Assembly: GCA_029168955.1 (NCBI GenBank) | Contig: JAPDOI010000213.1 | Span: 864,501-928,500 of the forward strand | DNA: 64,000 bases | Direction: 5' to 3' | Source: Aplectana chamaeleonis | Lineage: Eukaryota > Nematoda > Chromadorea > Rhabditida > Cosmocercidae | Shown here: positions 53,561 through 64,000 of the stretch, piece after piece | Layout: the number at the start of each line of letters is the position of its first letter | How positions within the stretch are numbered: position 1 is the stretch's first letter | Notes under the pieces: model-generated | The model's database searches: none | What the model was told of the DNA's origin: nothing | The model's input: only the letters and a program-made list of their open reading frames with translations | Position numbers and translations under genes: made by a program

Positions 53561-54457
53561 TCCCTTATGCTATCATCTACCTATTCTCCTAGGAACTACC
53601 TATAAAAATTAAATTGCTGATAAATTCTCATACGGTTGCGTGCTCTGATAGAACGTTTCCTGTGCTACTTCCACGTCCAATCAATAGAATGCGGTGCTCA
53701 TTCTCAAAATTTTGAATTCACTGAAATTTCATCAGAAACAAAAAAAAATCTCGGAAATTATTAGGCTTTCCCGAAACTTTCGGAACATCATATCACCATT
53801 CTACAACGGTTACCCGAATCCGAGACGATAAAAAACCAATCGGCCAACAGTTGTGTTGAAAGCTACTTGTAGAACCGGTTGGATACGGGCGAACGCTACA
53901 TACGGCCTAATTCGTCGTAGCGTCCTTACGGCCGAGAATCCGGACCTCTTCTCGCTGCGTTGCGCGCTTGATCGCCTCAATAACTTCGCAGAAAACTTAG
54001 CACACTCAATGAACATCACCAGTACCTAAAAAACTCGCCCCTTCTCTCGAACAACTCCTGTTGTCTGACCCCTTCGTTCTTTTGAGACCTTTACACTATT
54101 CAGTTCCATTTTTCTGGCGAGGTAATAGTAAAAAATACTTCTTGATAGCAGATTCACTTGAAAATTAGAAAAAAAGAGATTCAGCCCTTCTGAGCAAATA
54201 ACTAGAACTCAAACGAGTAGATGAAAGGCAAGGTTCAGTGAAAATTTTCAGAAAATAAGATTTTTAGCACCGCATTCGCATTTCGCTGAATCTATGAAAT
54301 TTGATTGTGTAGCAAGAATAGCCTTCAGAATAAAACTTTTCTAAACTTCGTAAGACAATATAGCGCTGGGTCGATTAATCCGAAGACCTCTCAAAAAACC
54401 GCGCGCGGCTTGCAAACACCGCGCCGCAGTTGCATTTTGTTGTATTCATGATCTCTA
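53561..54457. other. No feature recognised
   Basis: Mixed sequence. The 69-codon minus-strand frame at 53810-54019 has no recognised domain. Confidence 0.3.
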
Positions 54458-54694
54458 CAGTTGACCGCAATGTTAAAAGGACATGGTGCGGTTGCGGACT
54501 CGCACTAAATTACGGTAGAATCTGGCACTTTGCCAGATTACGTCATCAATCGGCGCCAACCGTCGTCTCTCTGCTCACGAGAATATCAGCTGTGGCGCCG
54601 ATCGATGACGAAATCTGGCAAAGTGCCAGATTTTACCGTCGTTTTAGTGCGAGTCCGCAACCGCACCATGTCCTTGTAACATTGCGGTCAACTG
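54458..54694. mobile_element. 237-bp near-perfect palindromic element
   Basis: Arms of about 100 bp begin CAGTTGACCGCAATGTTA and include GGTGCGGTTGCGGACTCGCA and ATCTGGCACTTTGCCAGATT, itself a hairpin. Arms differ at only a handful of positions. It is related to the middle element of the nest at 38120-38555. The 91-codon frame through it is a by-product. Confidence 0.85.
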
Positions 54695-54981
54695 AAGCTT
54701 TCTAGAAAGAAGCTTCGAATAACGAAATTTTATATTCACGGTATGACAATCATCATACATATATGACAGGAGACTTATGTGAGATAAATTCTTCTAAAAA
54801 CCGTGTGCAACTTGCAAAAACCGCGCCTTATTTCAATTTGATTAATCCTGCGAGCTTTGAATTTATCGTAAAAACATCTCAACTGTGGTGAGACGCTGTT
54901 TTCAGCCATAAAAATCAATTTTAGTATTACAGCTTTAAAGATGGGGTAAAATTCTAATATCTCCCAATATTCTCGGCTTAA

Positions 54982-55681
54982 AGGCAGTGTTTACGATGAA
55001 AATCGTATTCTAGTTTTTGGAGTTTTTGAGTAAGTAAGTCCACAAAGTAGAAGATAATAATGAAAGGTCTCCTCAGAACTCTCAAGATCGGAGAAAAACT
55101 GCTTAGAAAAACCTCTGTAATACTAATTTACGCCTGTTTGGTGTTTTGTGAGACTGCGGACAAAGCGTCAAACCCAATGTCAGATATGGTTTTGTGCTTT
55201 GAAATTCTCAGGTAAGTGTTTTTGTTTTCTATTTCCTGTGCCGTAAATTCTATAAAAATGAGACGAACCAACGCACATGCTTCAATGTCGGAATCTTTCG
55301 CGATGAAGAATGTTAAAAAGCCGGCAACTGCCACTCCAGTGAAACGAAGAAATTTTTCTGCGCTACGAGATTTTTAGATAAACGACACTGTTTTCTGTTT
55401 TTGTTTCCACCGAATATTCTTCAAAAATAAGATGGTTCTGATCCACATGCTTGAACGTCAGAATCTTTCAGATAGAGAGTATTGCAATTTTCGACAACTG
55501 TTCCTTCGGATGGATAACTGTTATCTGTCATGGGCGGGGTGATCCATTGTGTTGGCTGGTCCGCGAGATTTTCGCCCACTTCCTGACCGTTTTATAGTCG
55601 TACTTTCGTTCCTACTCTTCTTAAAGGGACCCCCAAAGCTTACGTTTTTGCCATAAAACGTGCAAATTTTTTAACGTAAAC
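54982..55681. mobile_element. AGGCAGTGTTTACG-type TTAA element, long subtype, copy 1
   Basis: TTAA at 54978-54981, left end AGGCAGTGTTTACGATGAAAA. The right end is worn (AACGTAAACTTCAAA). About 700 bp. It aligns along its length with 58371-58937 through GACTGCGGACAAAGCGTC, CTTTGAAATTCTCAGGTAAG and GGGCGGGGTGA. The intron-like donor word TTCTCAGGTAAG is part of the repeat. Confidence 0.75.
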
Positions 55682-57160
55682 TTCAAATTCAACCTGAGGA
55701 TCATTTGAGTTCGACCATTTCCTCATTACTTTTATTAAGTGGTGCACTGAGGTTACGTTATACGTTTGGTTACGAAGCGTTTTACCTTCAACCGTGAAAA
55801 AAAGTTGAGCTGTTGAGCTTGAACAATGCTTTAAACTGCGCTTCCTTGCGAGAATGTTGTGGGAAAAGTTTGCAGCGCTTCTCTGATCCTCTCCCATATA
55901 CTAATACATATGTGTAGGTGACAACTATAAACATCGCGTCACTAGACATTCTCATTCGACTCAGTACATTAATACATACATATGTGCAGATCCCGTGTCC
56001 TTCAGGAGATAATCATAAGTGCTGCTATTTGCACCACGGGTATGCGGAATTTTCACTTTTCTGATTCCTGCTTTCTGTTTTCAGGCCATTTCGTACTTTC
56101 TTTTTTTCAGTAAAAACCAAAAAAAAAACAGAAAAAATACTGACTGGTGTCTTTGTAATGCTAAGTCGTAGTAAATTGTGAATGGCTTTCATGCTCCGTA
56201 AGGAAAGCTTATGTGGCGTTTTGAAAAATTCCCTTTTTCTGTCCTCTAGCCATTTTGGCTTTTCTGCTTGCTGTTTTCTGACATATTAGACTCTCTGTTC
56301 TCTGAAAATTTTTCTTTTGAAAATTTCCGCGCATCCCTGATTTGCACACAGCTAAAGATACGGTTTTCATAGAGTTTGTTAAAAAACTGTAAGCTTCATT
56401 GGAAGTGGTGGTCAGTCCAGTTAGGCCAGTCAATCTCCGCGAAATAAATTTTTGTAAAATTCAAAAATTCGCCCGACTTCGCTTTTAAAGAGTTCATTTC
56501 AGACCGTTTTTAGTGGTAACAAAACGAAAATTGGGTGTCTCCACAGGCGCCAGATGAAAACCTTTTTTTGTTAAATTTTTGCTGGAGCTGAAATGCTACT
56601 TTTCAGCTACATATGTGCCACCATCCCCTCTAGATTATGACGTGAGTGAAGTGTTTGTGAGCACCCTAGAGCGGATCTTAATTAGAGTTTTTATCAGTGG
56701 AAGCGAATGATAGCAATTATGAAGTCCAAAGAAAGCCGCGCCTAGACACAGCCACAAACTGGACTGAGATTAGCATTTTCTGCAAAGACACATCATTCAT
56801 CGTCGAAGAATAAAGTATTTCTGTTCCAGTAATTCTGCTTGCCGCTTTTTATAGAGTTCTGAAGAAAATTGATTTAATAAGGATATTCTGATCGCCGCGA
56901 TTAGTCAATACGGCGGCCCACCACAAGATCGCGCAGTGCCGCGTCACACTCTGCTCAGCCCCTAAAGCCTTGAAACCACTTTGAGAATTCCACTCCACTA
57001 AACAAGTCAAAACATCTCATACTGAAATCTTGGAAAAGATCATTGTGAAGTCTGAATATTGGGGAATGAAGAATTATAACTCTTATATTCTTCATGGTTT
57101 TGAATTTTGATACTTTCTCAAAAATGAAAAAAAAAGGAAATCTCTCAGGCAACATATGTT
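55682..57160. other. No feature recognised
   Basis: A/T-rich. TTTCTGATTCCTGC-TTTCTGTTTTCAGGCCATTT near 56060 is partly repeated near 56250, a minor local duplication. Frames have no recognisable domains. Confidence 0.3.
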
Positions 57161-57430
57161 CTGTGCTTCTATGGGGCAAATTAAGGTCCGCAATTGCGTC
57201 TAGACACGCTTTGCGGCCGCACGCGCTCGAGTCAGTTGAGTTTCCAGCGCCAAAGCCGACTCGATGTGGCTTTTTTACAGCTTTCTCCAATTTTTTTTAG
57301 TTTCAAGCTTCAAAAACCCACCTAGAGCAAAAAGATTGGCGGCTGCGGCTCTGGAAACTCTTCCGACTCGAAAGCGCGCGGCCGCAAAGCGTGTCAATTG
57401 CGGACCGGAATTTGGCCCAGAGAAGCACAG
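57161..57430. mobile_element. 270-bp NotI-type MITE, copy 3
   Basis: The left end is CTGTGCTTCTATGGGG, the right end GGCCCAGAGAAGCACAG followed by TA. GCGGCCGC lies in both arms (about 57217 and 57379). CTCGAGTCAGTTGAGTTTCC faces GAAACTCTTCCGACTCG. Confidence 0.85.
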
Positions 57431-58370
57431 TATCTCAGGTGGCATTAGCCATGACGTGAGCCATGAAGGTTTTTGAAGGAATAAGCAAAAAGCGCTAAAG
57501 CTGGATTACAACTTTTTCAGACTTTTCTGTACATTCTAATTGACACTCTAGATAGTGCATGCTATTAGGATTACACATCTATCATCTGACGTGGAGGATA
57601 AGCAGAATATCAAGGTGATTCCGAAAAGTTGAAAGTCTAATGGGGGCAGTCTTCGCACTAAGCTATGATTGATGAGGTTCTTCCGAAAGGACACGAAGAT
57701 AACTTCAATACTGTAAACTGTATACACGGTGAGTGAAAGCACTCTGTGACAGCTGTGTTGGAAAGAACAACGAATAGGGTTTAGCCTGGCAATGATGATC
57801 CTTGGGCTCCAGTTCTCCCTCTTCTCGACGAAACTTATTAATCACCAACTATAATAATGGCTCTTCGAAACGAGAACGAGGTTTCTTCAAATGATTTGTT
57901 TCGTACTCGTGACCAACCTAATTCAAAAAATGCAGTTTTTGGACTAAAAACCTGTCTTTAGGTAGGAAATCAGTACGTCAAGTTCAGTCGAAAACTTTAA
58001 CCCATTTTATCCTTTCGGTATTTCATATTTATGCGTATAGGTAAACGTACTAAGAGATATCCTTTGGTAGTGATATTGAAATAATCTGACTTTCTCTTCT
58101 GTATCCATGTGAATCTCATGTGAAGCCCAAGCTCCAAAGAACCGCCCCTCCTAATCGCTCCGCCTTCATTGTCTGACTGGAAATTGTATCCCTGAACTGC
58201 CTCCAACCCTCTACAGCATTAGAAACATCAGTTTCCTCAATAGTGTGCTTCCTACAAATAGAAGAAACTTCTGTCTGCTAACCATCTGATTCCGTAAAGC
58301 TCTAAGGATATTGTAAACAAGAGACTCAGATGACTCCATTCATAGCCAACATCACCCTGCTAAGAGCTAA
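57431..58370. other. No feature recognised
   Basis: Mixed A/T-leaning sequence without credible frames. Confidence 0.3.
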
Positions 58371-58937
58371 AGGCAGTGTTCGCGATAGAAACAGTTTTCT
58401 AGCTTCCAATGTTTTTGAGAAGGCGAGTTCACAGAGTAGAGTATAAAAGGGAAACGTCCCCGTAAACTCCTCAAATATTGGAGAAAATGCTGTTCAAAAA
58501 ACCTCTGGAATATTTAATTATGTCTGTTCGCGTGTATTCCTCACTGCGGACAAAACATCGAACCATACGCCGAAAATTCTTTTGCTCTTTGAAATTCTTA
58601 GGTAAGTGACTTTATTTTCTGTTTCGCGCACCCTAAAAAACTTTCGAAAATAAGATGGTAAATGAACATGCTTGGATATTAGAATTTATCGGGGTAAAAA
58701 GTTTTCAGAATTCGGTTACAGTTCATTTGGTGAGACGGGCACCAACTCTTCCGACACTGAGCAGACAACTGTTTTATGACGTGGGCGGGGTAACCCGATG
58801 GGTATTGTGGACCGCGAGATTTTCAACCTCTTCCTGGCTGTTTTTCGTCGTACTTCCGCCCTTACTCTTTTTGGAGGGACCCAAAGCTTACGTTTCTGCG
58901 AAAAAAAATTGACAATTTTTCATCGTGAACATTGCCT
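58371..58937. mobile_element. AGGCAGTGTTCGCG-type TTAA element, long subtype, copy 2
   Basis: The left end is AGGCAGTGTTCGCGATAG after CTAA, the right end ATCGTGAACATTGCCT before TCAA. 567 bp. It shares most of its length with 54982-55681, and its right half with 28115-28306. Confidence 0.8.
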
Positions 58938-59461
58938 TCAAAGTTTGTAAGGAAGCTGTGAGAAAGTTTAAAAGCAGCTTATCGCTTTTTTGCAGAAACT
59001 TAAGTCTTAGGTAAGACGCTTCGAGGGAAGCGCGACAAGAATCGGCTCGGCAGTGGGCAAAAATCTCCATTGGATCGCCCCGTCCACGTCATATAAGAGC
59101 TGTTCACCCAAAGAAGCAGTTGTCAAATTTTCGAATATTCTTTGTCTCGAAAGACCTTAACGAGCGAGCATGTGGATTAGGACCATTCCCTAGAACCACC
59201 TTTCGATTTTCGAAAGTCCGCACTGCGCCTAACACACCGAGCAGAAGTAATTAAATATTTTAAAGTTTTCCCAAAAGTTTTTCTCTTCCTAAAATTTGAG
59301 GATTTTGGGGGTGGGTTTGATAATCATCCTAAACATCGAAAACTAGGATGCGGTTTTCTATAGCAAGCGCTGCCTTTAATGAGTAAACAGGTGAGGAAGA
59401 AAAAAAAGAGATGAACCGAGAATTCTGCTATATCACGTACAGGAGAAACCGTGCGCATTTA
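58938..59461. other. Spacer with an orphan element end
   Basis: TATAGCAAGCGCTGCCTTTAA at about 59358-59378 looks like a right terminus of the TTAA superfamily, without a clear left partner. Nothing else is recognised. Confidence 0.4.
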
Positions 59462-59739
59462 CTGTGCTTCTGTGGGTCAAACTCCGGTCCGCAATTGCGT
59501 CTCGTCACCCTTTGCGGCTGCGCGCATTCAAGTCGGAAGAGTTTCAAGCGCCACAGCAGCCGATCTGTTGACTCTAGGTGGGTTTAAAAATTAGAAAGTA
59601 AACAAAATCGAAAAAAACTGTACAAAAAAGCCATATCGAGTCGGCTTCGGCGCTGGAAACTCGACTGACTCCAGCGCGTGCGGCAGCTACGCGTGTCGAG
59701 ACGCAATTGCGGGCCGGAATTTGGCCCAGATAAGCACAG
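59462..59739. mobile_element. 278-bp NotI-type MITE, copy 4
   Basis: TA on both sides. The ends are CTGTGCTTCTGTGGGTC and GGCCCAGATAAGCACAG. The NotI sites have decayed (TTTGCGGCTGCGCGC, TGCGGCAGCTACGCG). The body ACAAAAAAGCCATATCGAGT is shared with copy 2. Confidence 0.85.
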
Positions 59740-60214
59740 TACCTTCCACATGGCCAGTTCGCAAGCCGCTCCATCGATCGATACGGGTGAAATTCATGAA
59801 TGACGTCAAGATCGAGCGTGCTGCGGGCGGTATTCCTTCGAGGCGACTACCCACGGAAAGGACGAAATGTCCGGTCAGCTTAGGAAGTATTAAGTGGGGT
59901 TACCGAAGGATGACTGTTGTGGGACAGTGATTTAGCTGTGCACCGTAGTATAAAAGACCCCCAAAAAGTCTCACGCGAGATCGTTACACGGTACTATTGT
60001 GACATGGAATATGCTGCAGAACACGCTATGTACAACGCAGTGTTAGTTTGCTTCAAATGCACCTTCGACTTGCGTAATGAGCGCGCAAAATAAATACGAA
60101 GAAAAAAGAGAAAAGCCGAAAAAAAGGGAAAAAAGTGAAGTTTGTCAAAAGTATGGTACGCGAAGTACCGTGACGCAGTAGAATGCGGGCCTTTTGAAGT
60201 ATTTCTCTGCTAGC
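59740..60214. other. No feature recognised
   Basis: Mixed sequence leading into the pyrimidine-rich tract. It contains purine-rich AAGAAAAAAGAGAAAAGCC at about 60100. Confidence 0.3.
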
Positions 60215-61367
60215 AGTGACGATTTTCTTCAGAAATCTTTCTCTTTCTGCTTCCATTTCACTTTCTTTCTATTTTTTCGTTCTCACACTTGTTTGCGTTT
60301 CGCTTCCGCTATCGTTCTCATTTTGGGTCGTTTCCTCTTTATCTTTATATGTCTCTCTTTTTCTCTTCTTCTTTTACCTTCGCTTTTTCACTCCCTCTTT
60401 TTGTCGTTTTCTTCGCTTTTCCCCAGTCCTCTTTTTTCGCTTTCCATTTATTGCCTCGGCTCTTTTGCTTTACGACACTTCTACCTCTTTCTTTATTTTT
60501 TTGCCCTAGCTCCCTCCTTCTTTGTTATCGCCCTGCGTTTTTACTTCTTTTTAATCGTTTTCTCGTTCTCGTGAGCCTTCTTTTTTTTCATCTTTCTTTT
60601 TTGTCTCACTTCTTTTCTTTGCTATTTTTCTTTGGCAATTTTTCGGCTTTCCTCTCTATTCTCTCATTTTCTTTTGCTTCCAACTCCCCTTTATCCATCT
60701 CTTCCTTCTTGTTTCCTTTGGTTTCCTCTTTCCATCTCCTTCTAGTTTTTTTCTTTCTTTTTCCCGTTCTCCTCCTTATTTTCCTCCTCCACTTTCTTCC
60801 ATTTCTGTTTCTCATGAAACTTTCGTTGGTTTTCTATTTCCACTATTCCATCCATCTCCCCTTTCCACTAATCGTCTTTACCCACCTTTTTCTGTTTGTT
60901 CCTGGCCCATCTTCCCCACCTTCTCCTCTGCTCTCCTTCCCTTTTTGTTTTTTTTCAGTCATCTTTATATCCTGTCTTCCTTTGGTCGTTTCCTTTCTTT
61001 TCCGCCTTACCCTTCGCCTTGTATGCCGCTTTTCTTCTACTTTCTCTTTTTCCCTCTCTGTCTTCCTCTTCTTTCTTTTCTCTTTTCCTCGCCTGCCTTT
61101 CCCTTTCCATCTCTCGGTCCTTAATTTTTATCATCCTTCCTCTTTCTCCTGAACTTCTCCATCTTTCTGTTCCCCAACTGATTTTCCTCTTTTTGTCGTC
61201 TCTTTTGAATTCTCTTCCTTCGCATTCACTTCCTTGTTTCTTTTTTCTCTTTCATTCTAATTTTCTCTTCCTTTTTCTCTTCACTTTCACTGACTGCTTT
61301 CCTCTCCGTTTCTTTCCACTTTCTCTGCTGTTTCCTCTCCAAAATCAATTCTCGCCCCAGCTAAGCT
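60215..61367. repeat. 1.1-kb pyrimidine-rich (CT) tract
   Basis: The plus strand is overwhelmingly C and T for more than 1.1 kb (TTTCTTTCTATTTTTTCG, CTCTTCTTCTTTTACC and so on). The strong strand asymmetry removes stop codons, producing a 287-codon frame (60289-61152) of Phe, Leu, Ser and Pro that should not be called a gene. The tract resumes after the inserted MITE at about 61540-61680. Confidence 0.85.
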
Positions 61368-61524
61368 CCGAGGCATTTATAGTGGGCTCACGATTTCGAT
61401 TATCACCATCGGTGAGCGGTCGCTTCTTCGTCGAAACATTCTTATCACCAGTAATATTTGAGCAAAGCCCGCCGCTCTGCTGCTAGTGATAATCGAAATG
61501 AAGAGCCCATTAGAAATGCCTCGG
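61368..61524. mobile_element. 157-bp MITE inserted in the CT tract
   Basis: CCGAGGCATTTATAGTGGGC at the left faces GCCCATTAGAAATGCCTCGG at the right, and pairing extends through TTTCGATTATCACC. CT-rich sequence lies on both sides. No target duplication is evident. Confidence 0.8.
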
Positions 61525-63145
61525 ATTTTATGTACATTTTTCTCTTTCTCTGCGTTATTTTTTTCTTCTTTTTATCCATCTTGATCTAGCCTCTAGCTTC
61601 TCTTTCCATCCCCATTAGTCTTCGGCGTTCGACTTTGCGTTAGCTTTGTTTCTTTCTCTCTCTGTTTCTCTTTAAATGTGTTTTTATTTGGTAATTCCAC
61701 ATTATCCCGTACTGCATCTGCATAGGTTGATACACTGAAATTAGTTTGAAACATGACACATGTGTCTATACGACGCCACTGGTACGACCACTGGTTTGAG
61801 GCCGGGTTAGTGGTAGAGCATACTGTCCATATCAGATTAAAACTTCCGTCCGCAGTTACGGACAATCACTGGTACAGTACTCAGCTCGAAGATAATCGTA
61901 CTGGAACGATTCTGATCATGCAGGGACCCCATGGTCCCAGCAAGTTACCCCCAAGCAGCGTGCTGCAACAGCGGTTGTCTGCAAATGCAGACAGGTGGTA
62001 AGCTTTACAATGACCTGGCACGTCTTCATCATATGACCTTTGCGTGCTCACGCAGCTAATTTTTGATCTGGTCGACCGTACCATTATGTTGCATAAGACT
62101 AATCCCATTCGCATGTCACCCACGGTACTTTTAGATGGAAATGCGAAAAACGAAAAGTATGCACAGATTAGCCTTTCTAGACTCTGTAATGTGTTGCACT
62201 TCTGCAGTATTAATGTCCTTCTAGTGTTTTCTTTAGTGGTTCGTATTTCTACAGGTTGATTTCTGTCATATAATACCCACATTGAAGTATCATTTCATTA
62301 AAAATACCCACTTGTGCGTTCAAACGCTGACCCAAGAAAGAAAAATAACCTCTCAATACCCTGAAGACAAGGAATGGGGATGTGAATCAAGCTACGAAAT
62401 AGATTCTTCATGAATAAATTTTCATCACATTCGGTTCAGATTTCACATCCTCCCCCGTGAAATGCGAGCCGTGGTCGCTGTGATCATCCTATTTATGGAG
62501 CTGAGCTCACTCTCATCTCTTTTCTTTCCCCAACATTCAGATTGCTATAAAGAAAAACTATAGAAGACGAAAACCAACTAGCACACCATATGATGAATAG
62601 TAGGAATCGTCTTAAAACTCGTCTAGAGAGAAAAAAATTCTTTGATCTGGTATTCACTTGAATGAGCAAATAATATTTCTAGAGCTCCTACTAAGGGGGA
62701 AGTAATGTAATGCCTTCTTCCCAAAAATATCGAGGTGATGGTCTTGAGCGGTACACAATAAAAGTTAGGGACCGGGCATTTGGGTTCAATTCGATTTCTG
62801 CCTAGATACATCTTCACATGAAAAAAAAAAACTTGGATATCGAGTCCCACGCAATTTTTTCAAATGAGGAAAAAAACTCAAATCAGGTAAAATTTTTTAG
62901 CAAATTTTTTTCAAATGTCACGTGGATGCTTTCTCTTACTTTTTAGCTTAACAATGCCTCCGCCACATAGCTGTGTCCGGTTCACCAGGAAAACAACCAA
63001 ATTAGCCTTTATGGGTGATCTGCACACCCTGAAACGAACAAATGGCACATAAGGTTGATAATTGCAACGTGAGCCGGCATGATTAAGTTGAAATCTTGAA
63101 AACATCCACGGTATTTACGCAACCACTACATTACAGGAACATATT
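61525..63145. other. Spacer, possible decayed MITE near 61850-62000
   Basis: TCCGTCCGCAGTTACGGACAA near 61846 and TTGTCTGCAAATGCAGACA near 61976, with GGGACCCCATGGTCCC between, recall the 195-200-bp MITE family, but the ends are not recognisable. Nothing else was found. Confidence 0.35.
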
Positions 63146-63149
63146 TTAA

Positions 63150-63622
63150 AGGCACAGTCCAAGCTCAGGGACGAAATCTGATATTTCCACACAATGGTGA
63201 AGTAAACCCACCCTACATAACACCTGCCAAGTGCGACCTCTCAATTCCTCCGAATGAGCGAGATATAGGAGGACGCCACCCTGGTGCTCCCTCTTCCGGA
63301 AGCCACTTTGGCACGCCCCTTTTACGATCTTTCGAGCTCAACAGTGGCGAGATGAGCGATGGTTTCCAATCAATGGCCCCGTTCTTCCCTTCATTCTCAG
63401 CCTCTCTCTTTACTCAGATTCGCTCATATAAATTGGTTGCAAATGACGGAAGTTACAAGCCTCGGACAACTCGTCCATCATTTCCGTAGCTCAACTTTTG
63501 AAGGGCCATAACTCCGTTCCCAGAAGGTCTTGTATGATTCCAGCGGTATCGTTGGTATCAGCATGGGACCGTCTTCAAGATAGGCAGAAAAACGGAAAAA
63601 AGATTTGAGGTTTTGACTGTGC
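63150..63622. mobile_element. AGGCACAG-type TTAA element
   Basis: TTAA at 63146-63149, left end AGGCACAGTCCAAGCTCAGG. The right end stops at GACTGTGC, missing the last bases. 473 bp. The interior matches 39810-40286 (GAGCGATGGTTTCC, TTACAAGCCTCGGACAACTCG) and 28311-28793 (CCTGCCAAGTGCGA). Confidence 0.75.
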
Positions 63623-64000
63623 AGTGTCCACTATAAAATCAGTCTTCGAGTTTTCACAGAAAAAAAAGAGAGAGTCGAGACCAATTTCACCAACAGTGTT
63701 GAAAAACGGGTAGAAACGAGCACGAAAAGCCTTGAAAGGCCTAAACTTAGTGTTCCGCTCACGCAACGCCCACTTCATTCATCCGCCAAGGATCCGTAGA
63801 CAACTGAAAAGCTTCATCCATTCAGGAGGTCTAAGTCTACTCCAATCATCAAAACTCACTCCATTCGATTATCACTTTCCTTCTCAAAGTCGGATCTTCA
63901 CATGCACCCTTTTATCATCAGCCGTTGAGAGAGTGGGCGTGGCGTGAAGCGGAACACCCAAGTTTAGGGCCGTATACGGCTCTTCCGCGCTCGTTCTTAG
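63623..64000. mobile_element. Start of an AGGCAGTG-type element, runs off the window
   Basis: AGTGTCCACTATAAAATCAG follows directly after the truncated preceding element, lacking only AGGC at its start. Its right end is not in the window. The remaining sequence shows no gene. Confidence 0.4.

Noticed and set aside
55128..55334. 68-codon minus-strand frame with protein-like composition
   Set aside because: It lies wholly within the repeated TTAA element at 54982-55681, and the related copy at 58371 does not keep it open.
60289..61152. 287-codon frame rich in Phe, Leu and Ser that resembles a multi-pass membrane protein
   Set aside because: It lies in a C/T-only tract where stop codons are rare. 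Overlapping frames in the same tract look alike.

Overview
This window looks like repeat-dominated intergenic DNA from an animal, most likely a nematode. The evidence is a decayed Tc3/mariner-type transposase, short A+T-rich introns with TTTCAG-type acceptors around the few gene-like exons, and a very high density of short inverted-repeat DNA elements. The species cannot be named from the sequence alone. No long conserved protein gene is visible. Most open frames lie inside repeats or low-complexity tracts.

Layout. 1-3786: two adjacent but unrelated 42-bp minisatellites. 3967-4725: decayed coding-like frames. 5089-8620: terminal-inverted-repeat (TIR) elements, one flanked by TTA duplications. 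9738-11982: a large foldback with 76-bp repeats rich in CACGTG, split by a TTAA-flanked element. 12105-13568: a Tc3-like transposase pseudogene, also split by a TTAA-flanked element. 14595-15168: a TIR element carrying the third copy of a TATA-plus-hairpin module that also occurs in both foldback arms. 16000-29700: chains of MITEs, including a hAT-like element with an 8-bp target duplication nested in an older one, and two clusters of the CCCTTGC word. 29700-46300: further MITE families, two weak multi-exon gene models on the minus strand (33650-34955 and 40592-41579), and a triple-nested insertion at 38049-38729. 47374-53560: a 42-bp A+T-rich array and a degenerate array. 54458-64000: more MITEs and a 1.1-kb pyrimidine-rich tract.

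The main organising principle is one superfamily of non-autonomous elements, typically 440-570 bp, that begin AGGCA and sit between TTAA sites. About 14 near-complete copies were seen, roughly 7 kb in total. A second group has TA-flanked ends (about 280 bp with NotI sites, about 200 bp, and about 240-290 bp). A few elements show TTA or 8-bp duplications. The nesting order can be read directly in several places.

The most unusual observation is the three-copy module: TATA box, hairpin, ATTTTTG, then two further hairpins. Stem sequences differ between copies while pairing is largely kept, which suggests a structured transcript carried by TIR elements. All calls come from reading by eye. No database search or folding program was run, and element boundaries are accurate to a few bases at best.
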